Source: Leptasterias polaris
Lineage: Eukaryota > Echinodermata > Asteroidea > Forcipulatida > Asteriidae
NCBI GenBank assembly: GCA_037783415.1
Contig: JAZGTN010000048.1
Location: 124,001-188,000, forward strand
DNA: 64,000 nucleotides
Direction: 5' to 3'
Part shown: positions 1 through 11,909 of the stretch, one piece after another
Layout: each line of letters starts with the position of its first letter
Position numbering within the stretch: position 1 is the first letter of the stretch
Notes under the pieces: generated by a model
Told to the model about the DNA's origin: nothing
Databases searched by the model: none
What the model saw: the letters and a program-made list of their open reading frames with translations, nothing else
Made by a program: the position numbers and the translations under genes

Positions 1-598
1 AGCAAACCCCCAAAATTTTACTATGAAAAGAGGTGCAGATCCCAAATAAAGCAGGCCACAAAACGTGTCACTCTCCTCTCAAACTATGGCGATTGCAGTG
101 TCACTAGAAAAAAGATTCGCAGCCGGAAAACTTCCACAGAACATCGTCATATCCAAAAACCGTGCATAGTCGAGGATTACAATAAATACATGGGCGGCAC
201 GGATCTGGCAGGACAATTATGCACGTACTATACTCATACCCACAAAACACTCAAATTGTGGTCACGTGTATTTATCACAATCCTAGACATATTATGTTTG
301 CTTAATGCTAATGTCGTATACAACAGCATCCATACAAACAAGAGCTTGTCTACTTTGGATTTTCGGGACAAGGTGATAGAGGCACTTATTTAAAGCTTGG
401 AGTACAACCCATTTGACCATGCCAGTCAAGTGTCAAGTGCTTCAAACGCCCTTTCAACTCAGCATTTTCCTGGTCCGAATGTTGGCGGAAACAAACGTGA
501 CTGTGTTGTATGCAGTTCGACCTCTAATAGGAAAAAATAGTAAACAATGTGTAAACCTGTTATACCATGATTGGAGAATTTCCACACCAGGCGAATAA
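1..598 (+). pseudogene. piggyBac transposase, C-terminal remnant
   Basis: The reading covers the last third of a piggyBac transposase and aligns closely with the better copy at 37593-38996. Bases 1-189 correspond to the segment before the third catalytic aspartate, but carry in-frame damage. Bases 190-393 give a clean 67-residue stretch starting MGGTDLAGQL, which contains the third Asp of the DDD triad. From 394 onward a stop and frameshifts break the frame. The C-terminal cysteine-rich zinc domain is cut short: the first Cys pair is visible near 500-520, and the rest is replaced by a deletion ending near 590. It is dead, and is a good reference for dating the family against copy B. Confidence 0.85.
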
Positions 599-599
599 T

Positions 600-2400
600 T
601 GTCAATACTTTCGGAACAACCCCCCCCCCCCCCCCGCTACAATGTTGAATCCCACGATCGCATGCCTGTCAACAATCAACATTGAGGCCGGGGGGGGGAT
701 GGTACTTATAAAAAACAAGTATAGCACTTTAATGTTAGTTCCTTCTTTACATATTGGTTCATGATAGATGTAAATTTGATTTGTGGAGTAATTTGGTTCC
801 AGTTCATATTGTGCTTAATCAAACTTATCTTGTTTACTTTTGACAATATTGAATGTTCAATACCGGTGAATCTTATGGCGCTAATCCAAGTTTCCAACAT
901 TGATGCGGGTGGGGGGGGGGGGGGGGGGAGGATGGTGGTTCGAAAGTACAAGTATAGCACTTTGCCAATATTTAATGCGAGTTCCTTCTTTGTCATTCAA
1001 TGTGGTCACTAAAAATAGTTTGATTTTTAACAGTTATTTTGTTCCATGTCATATTGTGCATAGTCAAAACTCTCTTGTTTACATTTAATGTGGAATCCTA
1101 TGAGCGTGTTGGGGGGGGGGGGGGGGGGTGCTTCAAAATAATGTTATTAAAACCTTCTGTTTATTTTAGGTATAACAAACTAATTTTCTAATAATCACAA
1201 TGTCCGCCTTAAGCAACTGAACCACCGTTTTTGTATTTGGTCTCCTTGGGTTCCTTCATCCTGAAAACATGACAATATTTAATGTTACCTGTGCGGCTCG
1301 TAGACGGAGATACGGGCACCAAGCAAATTGATTGGCGGCTATTTAGAATTTCTAAATGGCCGCCTTAACAAACTAATCAAATATTTTTATTTTGTGTATT
1401 GTTGGGATCCTTGACCCTGAAAACATTCTAGTTTCCAACATTGAGGCGGGGGGGGGGGGGGGGGATGGTGCTTAGAAAATGCAAGTATAGCACTTTGGCA
1501 AAATTTAATGTTAGTTCCTTCTTTACATATTGGTTCATGATAGGTGTAAATTAGATTTGAGGAGTAATTTTGTTCCGGTTCATATTGTGCTTAATCAAAC
1601 TAATTATTTTGTTTATTTTAGGCAATATTGAATGTTCAATACCGGTGAATCCTATGACCGCTAATCCAACTTTCCTACATTGATGCGGGGGGGGGGGGGG
1701 GGGGGGGGGAGTAGGACGGTGGTTTGAAAGTACAAGTATAGCACTTTGGCTATATATAATGTTATTTAATGTGAGTTCCTTCTTTGTCATTAAATGTGGT
1801 AACAATTAATAGTTTGGATTAAAAACTTTAAATGTTTTTGGTTTCAGAAACAAATTTAATAATAATCAAAATGGCCGCCTTAAGCAACTGAACCACCATT
1901 TGTGTATTTGGTCTCATTGGGTTCCTTCATCCTGAACACATTGCTAAAAGTTACGTTATCTGTGAGGCACGTACACGGAGATACGGGCCAAAACCAAATT
2001 GATTGGCTACCATTTTGAAAGTGCCAATATTTTAAATTATTTTATGTGAGTTCCTTCTTTGTCATTAAATGTGGTAACACATAATAGTTTGGCTTTTAGC
2101 AGTCATTTATTTCCAAGTCATATTGTGCGTAATCTAAACTCTCTTGTTTATGGAATCCTATGAGCGCGTTGGGGGGGGGGGGGGTACTTCAAAATAACAT
2201 TGTTAAAACCTTCAGTTTATTTTAGGTTTCTTAAACAACTTTGCCAAAACTGGAAATGGCCGCCTTTTAACCAATTGATGCAGTATAATTATCCTGATAA
2301 CATGGGTATAGTGAGGCTCAACCAAAGTTTCCAACATTGTGGCGGGTTGGGGGGGGGGGGGGGGATGGGGTTTTGAAATTATATAATTAAAACCTTATGT
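600..2400. repeat. Poly-G-bearing internal repeats of piggyBac copy A
   Basis: About eight degenerate repeats of roughly 150-300 bases each carry a homopolymer run of 10-24 G (or C in the first) at about 619, 690, 909, 1110, 1448, 1687, 2170 and 2347. The runs usually follow 'caacattgaggc' or 'ttgatgcg'. The units share 'aagtatagcactttggc', 'gttccttctttac' and 'aatggccgcctta'. The same family, in the opposite orientation, fills 36100-37500 of copy B. No coding potential is seen. Short proline- or glycine-rich ORFs here are readings of the homopolymers. Confidence 0.8.
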
Positions 2401-2783
2401 TTATTTAAAGTATCAGAAACAAATTTACCTTGCTCAATAATTTTAATGCAGATTGGTATGAACAGCAACTTTACAAATTGTAATATTTCACATTTAAACT
2501 ACTCAATTGGGTATTTAGTGGTAATAATACCAAACCTTCAATATATGTTAAAGGCAATGATTTAGTCAAAGGCAATATGCCACAGGAAACAGTAATTTAA
2601 TTGCTTGCTTTTACAACTTCCATTATGTTACCAGGACCTAGGCTAACCCCAATCTGCCTTGTGAGGGCGCTGTAACCTCAATCTTTCCAAATTTGTGTTG
2701 GTCACCAAGTGGCCCTGTGAATAAAATGTCTCTGGTCACCAGTGCATTAGGTGCAAATAATGTGTTGGTACTGAAAGGGTTAA

Positions 2784-4270
2784 ACATGTTGTTTTCCGGC
2801 GAACGGGTTTCCCAGAGCAAAGAGATCGCACCCGCTGATCGTTAAAAAACCCAGGCGTTTGTTGTCTATACGTGCACGCTGAATCTGAATAACAACCTGA
2901 GCGGTTTGCCTCTCGACAGGCTGAGAATTATTCTTCTCGATTCTTGTGAATGAACGTAGACTTGTGTCAGTCGGCGACAGTAATGAATCTCTATGTATAT
3001 TCTACAAAAAACGCAACAACATGGGTGATAAATGGGTCGCAGACTTGAACGAGTTTAGAATCTGACTCCGTTCCGTATATAAAAACATATACAATTCTAG
3101 GCAGAGTACCCAAGGCGTTAAATTTGCCTGAGAATTTGGGATTTTTTCTACTGACAACGTTATAGTATGTTTTGATGCTTTTAAATTGACCGTCAATAAG
3201 ATATTTCTCGTTTTAAGAAACATTTATGTAATCTAGGACGTTAAATTTGAGCCTAATTGAAAAATTATGTTTTTAGAAGTCGGATTTGTTTTCCCTATCT
3301 CCATGTGTTTTGTACACGGGTGAAAACGCGCAATAAATGACGTCATTGTGACGTCGTCCGTAATTTTAGGCCAAAAGGCACATCTACAGTATCCCAGAAG
3401 TCTAAAACAGAAAAAAGTTTGACGATCGGGGCTATACTTTTTGAGATATGGTGCTAACAAGGTTGGCTAATTAAATATTCACCTCGCTCTTAAGTGGCTA
3501 ATTAATTAAGAATGTTAACAATGTTTTCATTAAGAGTCAAGTTCATGTACTAAGCTTCGATTTGATATAATTATCTCACTCTTTCGTATTACGCTCTAGG
3601 ATATTACCTGTATACAAAAAACGTGTGCAAATGCTATGGGATTTAGGCGGAAACAAGTATAAGAACTAGATATGTAGTGATTGTGAACAATCACAGAGCT
3701 GTTCCGTTCTGTTGACCATAAAAGTTGTTGTTGTAGCTCGAGAATGGAACTAATTACTTTGTGTATATCCTGTAATCGTGTTTGAAATGAATGCATGTGA
3801 TCATGCGTATTCATTACCCACGATGTTTTTAATGAATATGCATGAAACCTAACATGCACCGACAAGATCCAAAAGCATGTCATCACGTTGATGTGCAGGT
3901 ATTGAAAAGGCATGCAATCCTACCCTTTCCAAATTACACGTCAAACTCATGCCAAAGTTAAACTTTGCATTGCATTTTACAGCAATCTGCTATAGATTAT
4001 TAATTATTATGTGACGCCACTTTCGCAAAACAAAGGATTATTGATAGGATCTGGGTTTGCCGTCTTATTCTATTCAGGAATACGTCCATATGCATACTCG
4101 GTCTAGGGGTAAAATTGTATTGGAGCCCGTTGATGTTACATACATTATTCCAGTAAGATCGATATTTAGATCAAAAGTGCTTAAAGAGTGTGCCCTTTTC
4201 GCTCTTTTTTTTGGGGGGGGCGTATGGAAGTTTGATTTTTCACCCTCCAAAACCGAAGCTTCCAGAGTCT
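2784..4270. other. Gene-free flank of piggyBac copy A
   Basis: I see no recognisable gene, RNA or terminal repeat here. The open frames on the minus strand (3002-3460, 3596-3913) have no domain, no codon-like pattern and no homologue I recognise. The base composition is ordinary. Confidence 0.5.
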
Positions 4271-4274
4271 TCGC

Positions 4275-4348
4275 GGCCCCTGGACCCCCAACAGAGCTTT
4301 GCCCTTGGACCCCACCAGGGGCCGTACGCCGGCCCCTGGACCCCCAAC
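4275..4348. repeat. Short GC-rich direct repeat (three 'cccctggaccccca'-like units)
   Basis: Three imperfect copies of a 'CCCCTGGACCCCCAAC' motif lie within about 75 bases in otherwise AT-rich DNA. This compositional island follows a G run at 4213-4220. Open frames on both strands (4057-4462) arise from it and are not convincing genes. Confidence 0.4.
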
Positions 4349-5204
4349 CATTTACATTCATTGTTTTTCTGTCCCCTAAGACCTAATCCTGGGCACGCAG
4401 TTGCTGTCAATAATGCAAATCTGACAAGTATGCTGGGAGTTTGTCATTGTACAACTTTTTAAAAAAGGTGTAAGCGCCGGTGGAGATACAGTCTCATTAA
4501 TGCTGTGAGACGATTTGCATTATTTTGCTGATGAACATTTGTGAGTTTTCTGTTTTAGCCCAAGTCCATCCCATACACACACTAAAGTTGTAAACCCTGA
4601 TCTAGACTCGTGTTATCCCCTCATCCCAAACTACGTTTTGCCCAACAGCTGACCCCCGAGAACAACTACCGTATTTTTGTACAATTTGACCCAAGATAAA
4701 TATTGGAAGAAATTAGGAAAATTTGGCTCAATGTGCGCCCCGATAGGATTAGTACACATGATTAGCACGTAGCTGAATTCATAACAATTGCTGTAATTAC
4801 TGGCAGCGCCTGAGATGCCTTGCTACTTTTTAACACATGATTCCATGATCTTCAGGAGTATTTGAACTGCCATAAATTTACAAATAATTTGGAAACATTT
4901 GTCAGTACCAAAATTAAATATCTTCCTTTTTTTAATACTTACCCTTCGTTTATTAATATTAGTTTTTCTCTCGCCATGTCCTTGATGTAGAAAAAAGACT
5001 CGATCAATATTGTGTACGTGCTTGTGTGTGTTGGGGAAGGGGGGGGGGGGGGTACTCACCATTTACTAACAACACATAACGTTTGGTTGTGTACGGTATA
5101 CGAACATTAAAGGGTGTTTGTAACGTTCGTGGGAGTACAATGTTCACAGATTCAATTGCATTACTTACAGTTTAAGTATAAAGATGGCCATGGTGGGAAA
5201 CTCC

Positions 5205-5425
5205 CTTTTAAATATTGTTGCTTGAAATGCTTTAGTGTTTGAGAAATGAGTAAAAAAAATAGTTTTGATCTCGTGAGTCAAAAACTGTATGTTTGAAAAG
5301 AAACAGTGAAGACATTTAAGGTGTTTTCCCACTTCTTTTTGTGATTCCAATGACCGATTGAGCTTAAACTTTCACAGGTTTTCTATTTAATGCATAAGCA
5401 AATGTTTGGTCACATCAAGTGTGGA
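5205..5425. repeat. Dispersed repeat, member 1 (partner at 8225-8425)
   Basis: It aligns with 8225-8425 in the same orientation over about 200 bases. Shared blocks include 'tgcttgaaatgct', 'agttttgatctcgtgag..aaaact', 'atgtttgaaa', 'aaggtgttttcc', 'tgaccgatt' and 'ggtcacatcaagtg'. Identity looks like roughly 70 percent with small gaps. It lacks obvious terminal repeats, so it is an unclassified interspersed family. Confidence 0.6.
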
Positions 5426-6342
5426 TACTGGTCTTTGACAATTGGCAATGTTTCACATCTGCTTTAATGCACCAAACTTACAATACAATAATAAATGTCT
5501 GAAAGAATAGATACATCTATTTGTTGGGGGGAGGGTGCATAACACAAATTAGTACAGTCTGGCGATAACTTTTGGGATTGTATAGAAACATTGTTGCCGA
5601 CTCATGTGTCCTTTTTACAAAGAAACTATAGGCCTAAGTGCCCTCTAATATTCAATCATGTTTGCAACTAAAAACATTATAATAGTATTTTCGTAAAACC
5701 AAAATGTACCGAAAACAGTACATGCACGTGCGTTGTTAAACAGAATCGATGGACAATATTGCAGCTTTATTAAGTTGTGCACAGTTGGCAGGAAGTAGAA
5801 CTTTTTGGATTACACATTTCCATTCATTTTAAACTCGATGCCAATCTTTCAAGCTCTTGATTCGGTATCCTTATAATAAACTGGGTGATGGCATAATGGT
5901 AGACACGTATAACTAAAGTAGGCTGGCCTTGACCGGTATCATCTTCCCCATTGCATGTATGCCTTGTAAAATTCGATGCATCGAACGTTTTTTTTTTTTT
6001 TTTTTTTCTATTTCACCTTTCTTTTTTGAACCTTGACAGAATTAATATCCGTGTTTGTATCGGTGCCCCTCTTAAATTGTTGAGCATATGCGTATCTAAA
6101 ATTAAAACACACCTGAACGATTGAACTGGCCGAACTCCATCTTACATAAAACGGCCAGCCATCTTTGTGGTCAAACATTAGGGCACCTTATATACCTTGT
6201 GTAATAACGTTATCACGCAGCCATCTTAGAGGTAAAGCGATTATGAAACAATGAAAACACACATCTTTGTACGCTCGGCGCACAGGAATGACCAATGAGC
6301 AACCTTCTTTTGACCTCTATAGGGGAGGGCGCCCTACTCAAA

Positions 6343-6396
6343 TGACGTCATGTGCATAAGGTCTATTGGACCATTTTCGAACAACCCCTATAAAAG
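6343..6396 (+). promoter_or_regulatory. Core-promoter-like cluster: CRE, inverted CCAAT, TATA
   Basis: A perfect CRE (TGACGTCA, 6343-6350), an inverted CCAAT core (ATTGG, 6365-6369) and a strong TATA box (TATAAAAG, 6389-6396) occur in the order and spacing of an animal RNA polymerase II promoter on the plus strand. A second ACGTCA-type site lies near 6506. No convincing gene follows. The only in-register candidate is a 40-codon ORF at 6862-6984 that begins just after an acceptor-like 'tttttgtaactgcag'. Chance occurrence in a 5-kb AT-rich region is possible. Confidence 0.3.
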
Positions 6397-7109
6397 CCGT
6401 GACTTCTAAATCTGTGATTAACAGAAATAGTTGTAGACTTACTATAAATTTTGGGCGCAACATTTGTTTTACTATTTAGTTTCATAGTGAACTGCCCAAA
6501 CATCTGACGTCACACTTGATTAACGACTTTTACCAGTCAGATTTAACTTTAAATTGAACCTGCATGCCATACTACTGTGTGCGTACTGCAAACACGGACT
6601 CACATGTGAAGTATCGGTCTGGTAGTTGTGCGCCAATGCGAGTTTATCCAATGAAACCATTGGGTTTGTTATACAACTGCCTGTCGTTATCCTTGAGGGA
6701 CCAGTCTAAGTGAACCACTAATAGGTTTTAATTAGAACGGCCATCTTGTTTCACATCCCGGGCATTCAGAGACTAAAAGGAAATAAAAGTCTGGCTCCGT
6801 TTTGTTTGTTGTGAATCATTACTTATTTTTGTAACTGCAGATAGAGAAAGAGGCAGCGATTATGGCAGCATTTATGTATGGTCATACTCGGGTAATGTTC
6901 CCCCAAGATGGTGTTGTTGTTATATGGAAGCCTCTTTGTTATAAAGATGGTAATGGTAGTGAGCATCATGCGAAATCATTTTAGTCTGGAGTGCTCCCAT
7001 TGATAAATCAATAAAAGTAGGCCGAAAAATGTGAATCGCCAAAACTCACTCTCGATTTTTGGAGATTTCGTCACAGTTTTGTTTGTTGTTTTCTCAACAA
7101 GTATTGTTA

Positions 7110-7400
7110 ACAAGAATGACGAATCCATCCTCGTTTAGCGAGATGACAGCGGGTACCAACCGCGTCTTTTATCGTTTTGAGAGCAGCATTCAAAGGACAC
7201 TTACCAAAATCTCCTGCATGGATCGAGATTCAAAATGTTCGACATACTTTTATTGATGTATTATATCCATGGGGGCGTTTCAGGCAAAATAAACAGTTTT
7301 TTCTTTAGCAATAGGCTTTCAGATAAAAAGGACACACTTTCTTCACGCGGTCATGACAAAATTACAATCCTACCTTTAAAACCGTTAGGCGTTATCACAA
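7110..7400. repeat. Dispersed repeat, partner of 52320-52630
   Basis: Blocks such as 'aatccatcc..', 'gataccaaccgc(g/a)tct', 'gcagcattc' and 'atgacc/caatcctacctttaaa' occur in the same order at 52320-52630. The similarity is patchy (about 65-70 percent by eye). No coding function can be assigned. The two open frames here (7059-7420) are probably coincidental. Confidence 0.4.
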
Positions 7401-8224
7401 TGCAAGCACTGCTGTGCTAAATAATGTGGCTTCCACTGAGCGCTCAATCAGAACAACCTCGTTGTCATTTAGACATAATGGTGTTGAAGGCATCAATTAG
7501 GTACCTCATACCATGGCATACTAAATATTTGTTTCCATGCTCTCTCCCTACTACATTTTTAATTCGATAATTACATAGCATTAAAGTGGTACGTATGGTG
7601 ATGACTTTTGAATTGGTTTAAATACCTACGACTCCACAAGTCTAAATTGTGGACAATATTTTTCAGTGAGAAACAAAATCAATGAAGAGTTAATGTTGTG
7701 ATTTCTGATTTAATAAGGGGTGTAAGGCCTATAGTTCTGTGATCATACAAATATATTTTTTTGAAGATTAAATGAACTTCAAGTTTAACGCATCATACAA
7801 CCAACCGGTGGGAACTTTATCTGAGGGTGGTTACGTAAAAACAACAAACAAGGGTTAACTTTTTTGTTTGTAGTTGGTGAACAATCAAAGAAGTGCTTAT
7901 TTTTACTGCATTAATTGAAAAAAGGAACTTTGACTTTGGTGGTCTTTTAAAGGATATTTCTGGACTGTGACGGTTTTTCAACGGATATATTTCTATGGCG
8001 GATTTTTAATCAGTAAATTGCAACAGATCAACAATCTTCCCGCTGATTATGAATCCATCGCCTTGAAAGATACTTCTTCATTGAAACGATACGTTATTTT
8101 GAGCGATGGGAACATTAATCCTTGAAGTGTGTGTTGAGGTGTGCATAATATTAGTACGGTTAAAAGAATAAATCTTCACCGATTTGCGAAAAGATACACA
8201 ATTTAAATATGTTTAAAACAAATT

Positions 8225-8425
8225 ACCATGAAATATTTTTGCCTGAAATGCTATAGTTTTTTGTGGAAATAGTAAAGCAATCAGTTTTGTTCTCGCGAGA
8301 CCAAAACTCGATGTTTGAAACCAGTAAAAAGTATCAAGGTGGTTTTTTTCTCTCACTGATCGATTCAGCAGGTTTGTGTTTTTTCATGTGTATGTTGGGT
8401 CACATAAAGTGGGGTATTTTGCAAT
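8225..8425. repeat. Dispersed repeat, member 2 (partner at 5205-5425)
   Basis: This is the second member of the family described at 5205-5425, with the same block order and orientation. The two copies are 3 kb apart, so either a local duplication or independent insertions could explain them. Confidence 0.6.
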
Positions 8426-9695
8426 TGCCACTGTGGTGTTAACTATCTATATTTGTATGTAAGATGGTTCACGCATTTGAAATATTATTGGACATTTTAT
8501 AATTCATTTATTTTAACTATAATCATCGTTCCTTTCATCTGTGTGATGTCGTCCATTTAATCGACAGATTGTGTCGTCTGAGTCATTCAATCAAGTAATG
8601 TTTCTTTGTTTTTGTTTTCTAAATAAAGAGACTCGACATTTCAGTTGTACAGTCGACACGTTATTCTAGTCAATGAAAAAAACCTTTTCGCTTGTCACTC
8701 AAATTCTAACAGAAATGCTTGGTCTGTTTTGTGCAAATCATTGATGAACCCAAATTATGTTCACGTGACGCCATTTTTTTAATACAAAATCTTGGTTGTG
8801 CTGTTTTTGAGTCAGTTTGCCCGTGTGTTATTGTACAGGGTGCATTTTCTGTTACAACGTCTTTCTCCAATCTATTGTATTATGTTGCTTACTTGCCACT
8901 TCTAATTAGCATAATTTAGGTTTTCACGAAACAATTAGTTTCGGTACGTGTTGTGCAAAACACAACCATAGTTCTTGTTCGATATATTTTAAATTAAATT
9001 ATGTTGTTATTCATTGCAGCGTCGCAAGAAACTGTTACACATGCCATGGACTGAAACTTAGCATAATGTAGTTAGTCGACGCCTAATTCAGAGTATTAAT
9101 TGAAAACATTCATCACCATGGTTGTCAACACAGGGGGTGGGGACAATGGCACAAATCAACTGACATAAATATGATTTCAATCAAGGTTTTGCTCTTGTTG
9201 TTTTGAGTGCTTGACCAACCTACTAAAAAAAAAAAAATATTTAAGCTTTAATGTTTTGAATGTCTGAAATTACTATTTTTGTTTAATTTTTAGGTTTGAC
9301 TTTCTCATTTCCTTTCCCGGTAGAATTTGGAAAGGCCCGTTTCAACCAAAAACTATCTTTATAGTATTGAAAAGGTTGGAATTTAGAGGGGTAATTTTGT
9401 TTACCACAACATGTTTACACTATATTACCTATTCAGAACATCAGTAGTGTGATTTCGGGGTGTTTTGTTTTCCTTTTGTTAATAGGATTTGTATTTCAAA
9501 CATAAACCAGTATTACATCATGCTCATCATCGACACTGTATTTTTCGTTTGCCGTTGTCTTTAAAGGAATTATTTCTGATCACGTCCATCAGCCAGGAAC
9601 AAACAATTTTGCATTGCGTAAATAACATGTATTTTATGCATTATCTGTGTCGTTATGCAAAATATGTTGTATGTTTTTACTTTCTAAATAATTAA

Positions 9696-10673
9696 AGGCA
9701 CCTGGCAGTGGTATTTTTTCAAAATAAAGCTTTTGTCATTAATATATACATTTTTATGAGTGGAATGTGAATAAACAATTTGCTAAGGTAAAAAAATTGT
9801 ATTTTTCTTTTAATTACAAATAAAAAAATAGGCCCCCCTTTACGGCGTTGTTCGTGATGTCAATCGAGGCAGGAGAAAATGTGTAGTCTGGCCCCGTACA
9901 TTACGTCTGGGTACCTGATCAGTATGATGCGTTTTCGTATTCGGACGTCACCACCCAATGCAATCCTAGGACAGTGTACAGTCGACTAATACGAGACGCC
10001 AGTTTATACGAGGTTTTTCACCGGTCCCGAACTGTCCCATGCGCGTTTCTATGTCTTAAAAACGGAAGATACGAGCATGGTCATAACGAGAACACGGGTA
10101 ATACGAGGTATTGTTTTTCCACCAGAAACATTTCGCTGGTAACCTAAGCTTCACTGCAACTTCCCTTGCACACTACTACCAACGAAAAAATCCCCGAGCT
10201 ATCCAAGTGTTCACTGCATAGCGCTGAAAACGACGTCGGACCGGACCACTTTGCCCTCGTTAGCCTAACTTTCGATGCCCGTAACTGCCTATATTTGGGG
10301 TCTGCAGGAAAAAAATGCTGGCTGACCCCATCTTTAGTCGTTTTGCTGCATCCAGCAGCAATTTTCCCTGGAAAAATGCAAGAAAAACCCCCCTTTTGGA
10401 TAACCAAACGAAACGTACAATCTCACTACTTGCACGTGTATATACAACGTAAATGCAGGCAAGTTCGAGTGGGGTCGATGTTCAATCGAGGCGAAGTCTT
10501 CCTCGATTGACGTCACAAAAAGGGATGGGCGGAGTCGCCCCCAAACAACTTTATATATTTGTTTAAACATTATATAAATACTGACAAACAATTACTCAAA
10601 AAATTGTTTTATTGTTAATAATTATACATATACTCTTATATTAAAAACAAAAACAATCTATTTCCAGGTGCCT
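9696..10673. mobile_element. TTAA-targeting MITE or non-autonomous DNA transposon (978 bp)
   Basis: Perfect 10-bp inverted termini (AGGCACCTGG at 9696-9705 and CCAGGTGCCT at 10664-10673) are each flanked directly by TTAA (9692-9695 and 10674-10677). A TTAA duplication with an AGG start fits Kolobok-like elements better than piggyBac, which usually starts CC. The interior has AT-rich subterminal regions and a GC-richer core (about 9840-10520). The overlapping open frames in that core, on both strands, show no transposase motif. I infer a non-autonomous derivative moved in trans. Confidence 0.75.
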
Positions 10674-10677
10674 TTAA

Positions 10678-10904
10678 CTGTTTTCAATAACTTCATCATT
10701 CGTTCAGAGAAAAAAAAGCTATGGAAGTAATTCTTTGGTGGATCTTTTTTAATAAATGTTTTAGGGTAGATCTGTGTTGCATTATCAATTTCCTTAAAAC
10801 GTTGTTGCAGTAGAATTGTATTGCAAAAACTGATACACAATTGTTAAATACTCTCATTATGATTATGCTAATATTGATGAACAACTTATGCTTTGTTTTT
10901 GTGA
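10678..10904. other. AT-rich spacer between MITE and minisatellite
   Basis: This short AT-rich spacer joins the right end of the TTAA element to the minisatellite. No gene or motif is recognised. Confidence 0.4.
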
Positions 10905-11410
10905 CTGATTGCTGAATATTCATTACTTTTTCACATATGATTTTCCTAGCCAATGGAATATAGTATTATTGATGCACTTACCTTCCTTTAATTATGTTTG
11001 TAGGTTATCGCTGAATATTCATTACGTCGAGACGTATGCCTTCCCTGGCCAAAGGACTATACAATTTATTGATGCACCACTTTTATTTTATTGTAAATGG
11101 TCGCGGAATATTCAATACGTGTCGACGTATATTTCCCTTGTCCAATGGAATATTGAGGCACCACTCTGTGTTTGTAAATGATCGCTGAATATTCATTACG
11201 AATCGATATATGCCTTCACCGTCTATTGGAATATACCGTTATTGATGCACCACTTTTCTTTTATTGTAAATGATCGCTGGTTATTCATTACGTGTCGACG
11301 TATATTTCCCCTGTCAAATGGAATATTGACACACCAATTTGTGTTTGTAAATGATCAATGAATATTCATTGTGTTAACGTATGCTTTTCCTGGCCAATGA
11401 AATATCAACT
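10905..11410. repeat. Minisatellite, alternating about 92- and 81-bp units, upstream of the lectin gene
   Basis: Six units begin near 10905, 11009, 11102, 11182, 11274 and 11354. Each starts with a variant of 'tgatcgcTGAATATTCATTACG', continues with a '(t/a)cgacgtat' block and a '(c)CAATGGAATAT' block, and ends in 'tttgtaaatga' or 'ttattgtaaatga'. Units 3 and 5 (81 bp) lack a segment present in units 2 and 4 (92 bp), so the array has a long-short higher-order pattern. TGAATATTCA is a perfect 10-bp palindrome, and CCAATGG resembles a CCAAT box. The array ends about 500 bp before the lectin start codon and may act as an upstream element. Confidence 0.75.
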
Positions 11411-11909
11411 GCTAAGTCAGCACCGTGCTTCGATTGGGTCTATGTATTCGGCGCGGGGGTAAATTTGTTTCCTGCATGATAGACACCAACCACGGCGAAG
11501 CTGCGTCATGACAGGATCAAAGCTGCATGTAAGCTGGAAGCCATTCTACTACACTTGCATTCACTCCACTGCTCGAGCTGCTTGAAGATGGAGAGAATTT
11601 CTATTATTTGATTGGGTTTTGAAACAATCATTCTTTAACTTTGCTGTTTTCAGTCAAGTTTCGTCAATCGCATTTATTTTGGTGGGAGTTGAGCACAGGA
11701 ACTTCAATTCCGAAGAGTATTGATTGAAGCATGGCGGTGTATGCATAAAACCACGATAACAATTGATGTGTACCACGGGTGCATTCACCACATGATTGCA
11801 GACTGACAATGGGACAATGTGCCTAAGTTAGAGTCTGTACACTGTACTGAACGGTCTTATAGTTGGTGGTCTAAACTGAACTTCAAATTTCCTTTTATGC
11901 TTGATCATC
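11411..11909 (+). promoter_or_regulatory. Putative promoter and 5' leader of the FReD gene
   Basis: These 500 bases separate the minisatellite from the lectin start codon. No clear TATA box at a convincing distance is visible. No AG acceptor sits immediately before the ATG, so an unspliced leader is as likely as a spliced one. A 'tattcggcgcggg' GC patch near 11446 stands out in AT-rich surroundings. The promoter assignment rests on position alone. Confidence 0.3.

Larger units (their letters stand above)
1..2779 (+). mobile_element. piggyBac-type DNA transposon, copy A (left end outside window)
   Basis: This is the right-hand part of a piggyBac element, cut off by the window edge. It runs from the decayed transposase tail, through about 2 kb of non-coding sequence with poly-G tracts, to a terminal inverted repeat reading GGTACTGAAAGGG at 2767-2779, followed by the target site TTAA at 2780-2783. 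The last 300 bases match, in reverse complement, the left end of the second copy at 35794-39626. Conserved pieces include the stretch near 2560-2600 and the 'cctaggctaaccccaatctgcc' type block near 2637. TTAA targets with CCC..GGG termini are diagnostic for piggyBac. The element is not mobile by itself, because its transposase is broken. Confidence 0.85.
4400..9690. other. Long gene-poor, AT-rich region
   Basis: No protein-coding gene can be supported across these 5.3 kb. It holds one dispersed repeat pair (5205-5425 and 8225-8425), an A/T-run-bearing stretch near 5990-6007, a promoter-like cluster at 6343-6396, and a repeat shared with 52320-52630. The remaining open frames are short and lack recognisable domains. 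It could be intergenic or intronic. Confidence 0.45.

Noticed and set aside
706..1088. Short ORFs with poly-Pro or poly-Gly around G runs
   Set aside because: Produced by homopolymers in the piggyBac non-coding part.
3002..3913. Minus-strand ORFs of 73-105 codons
   Set aside because: No domain, no start context, no conservation inside the window.
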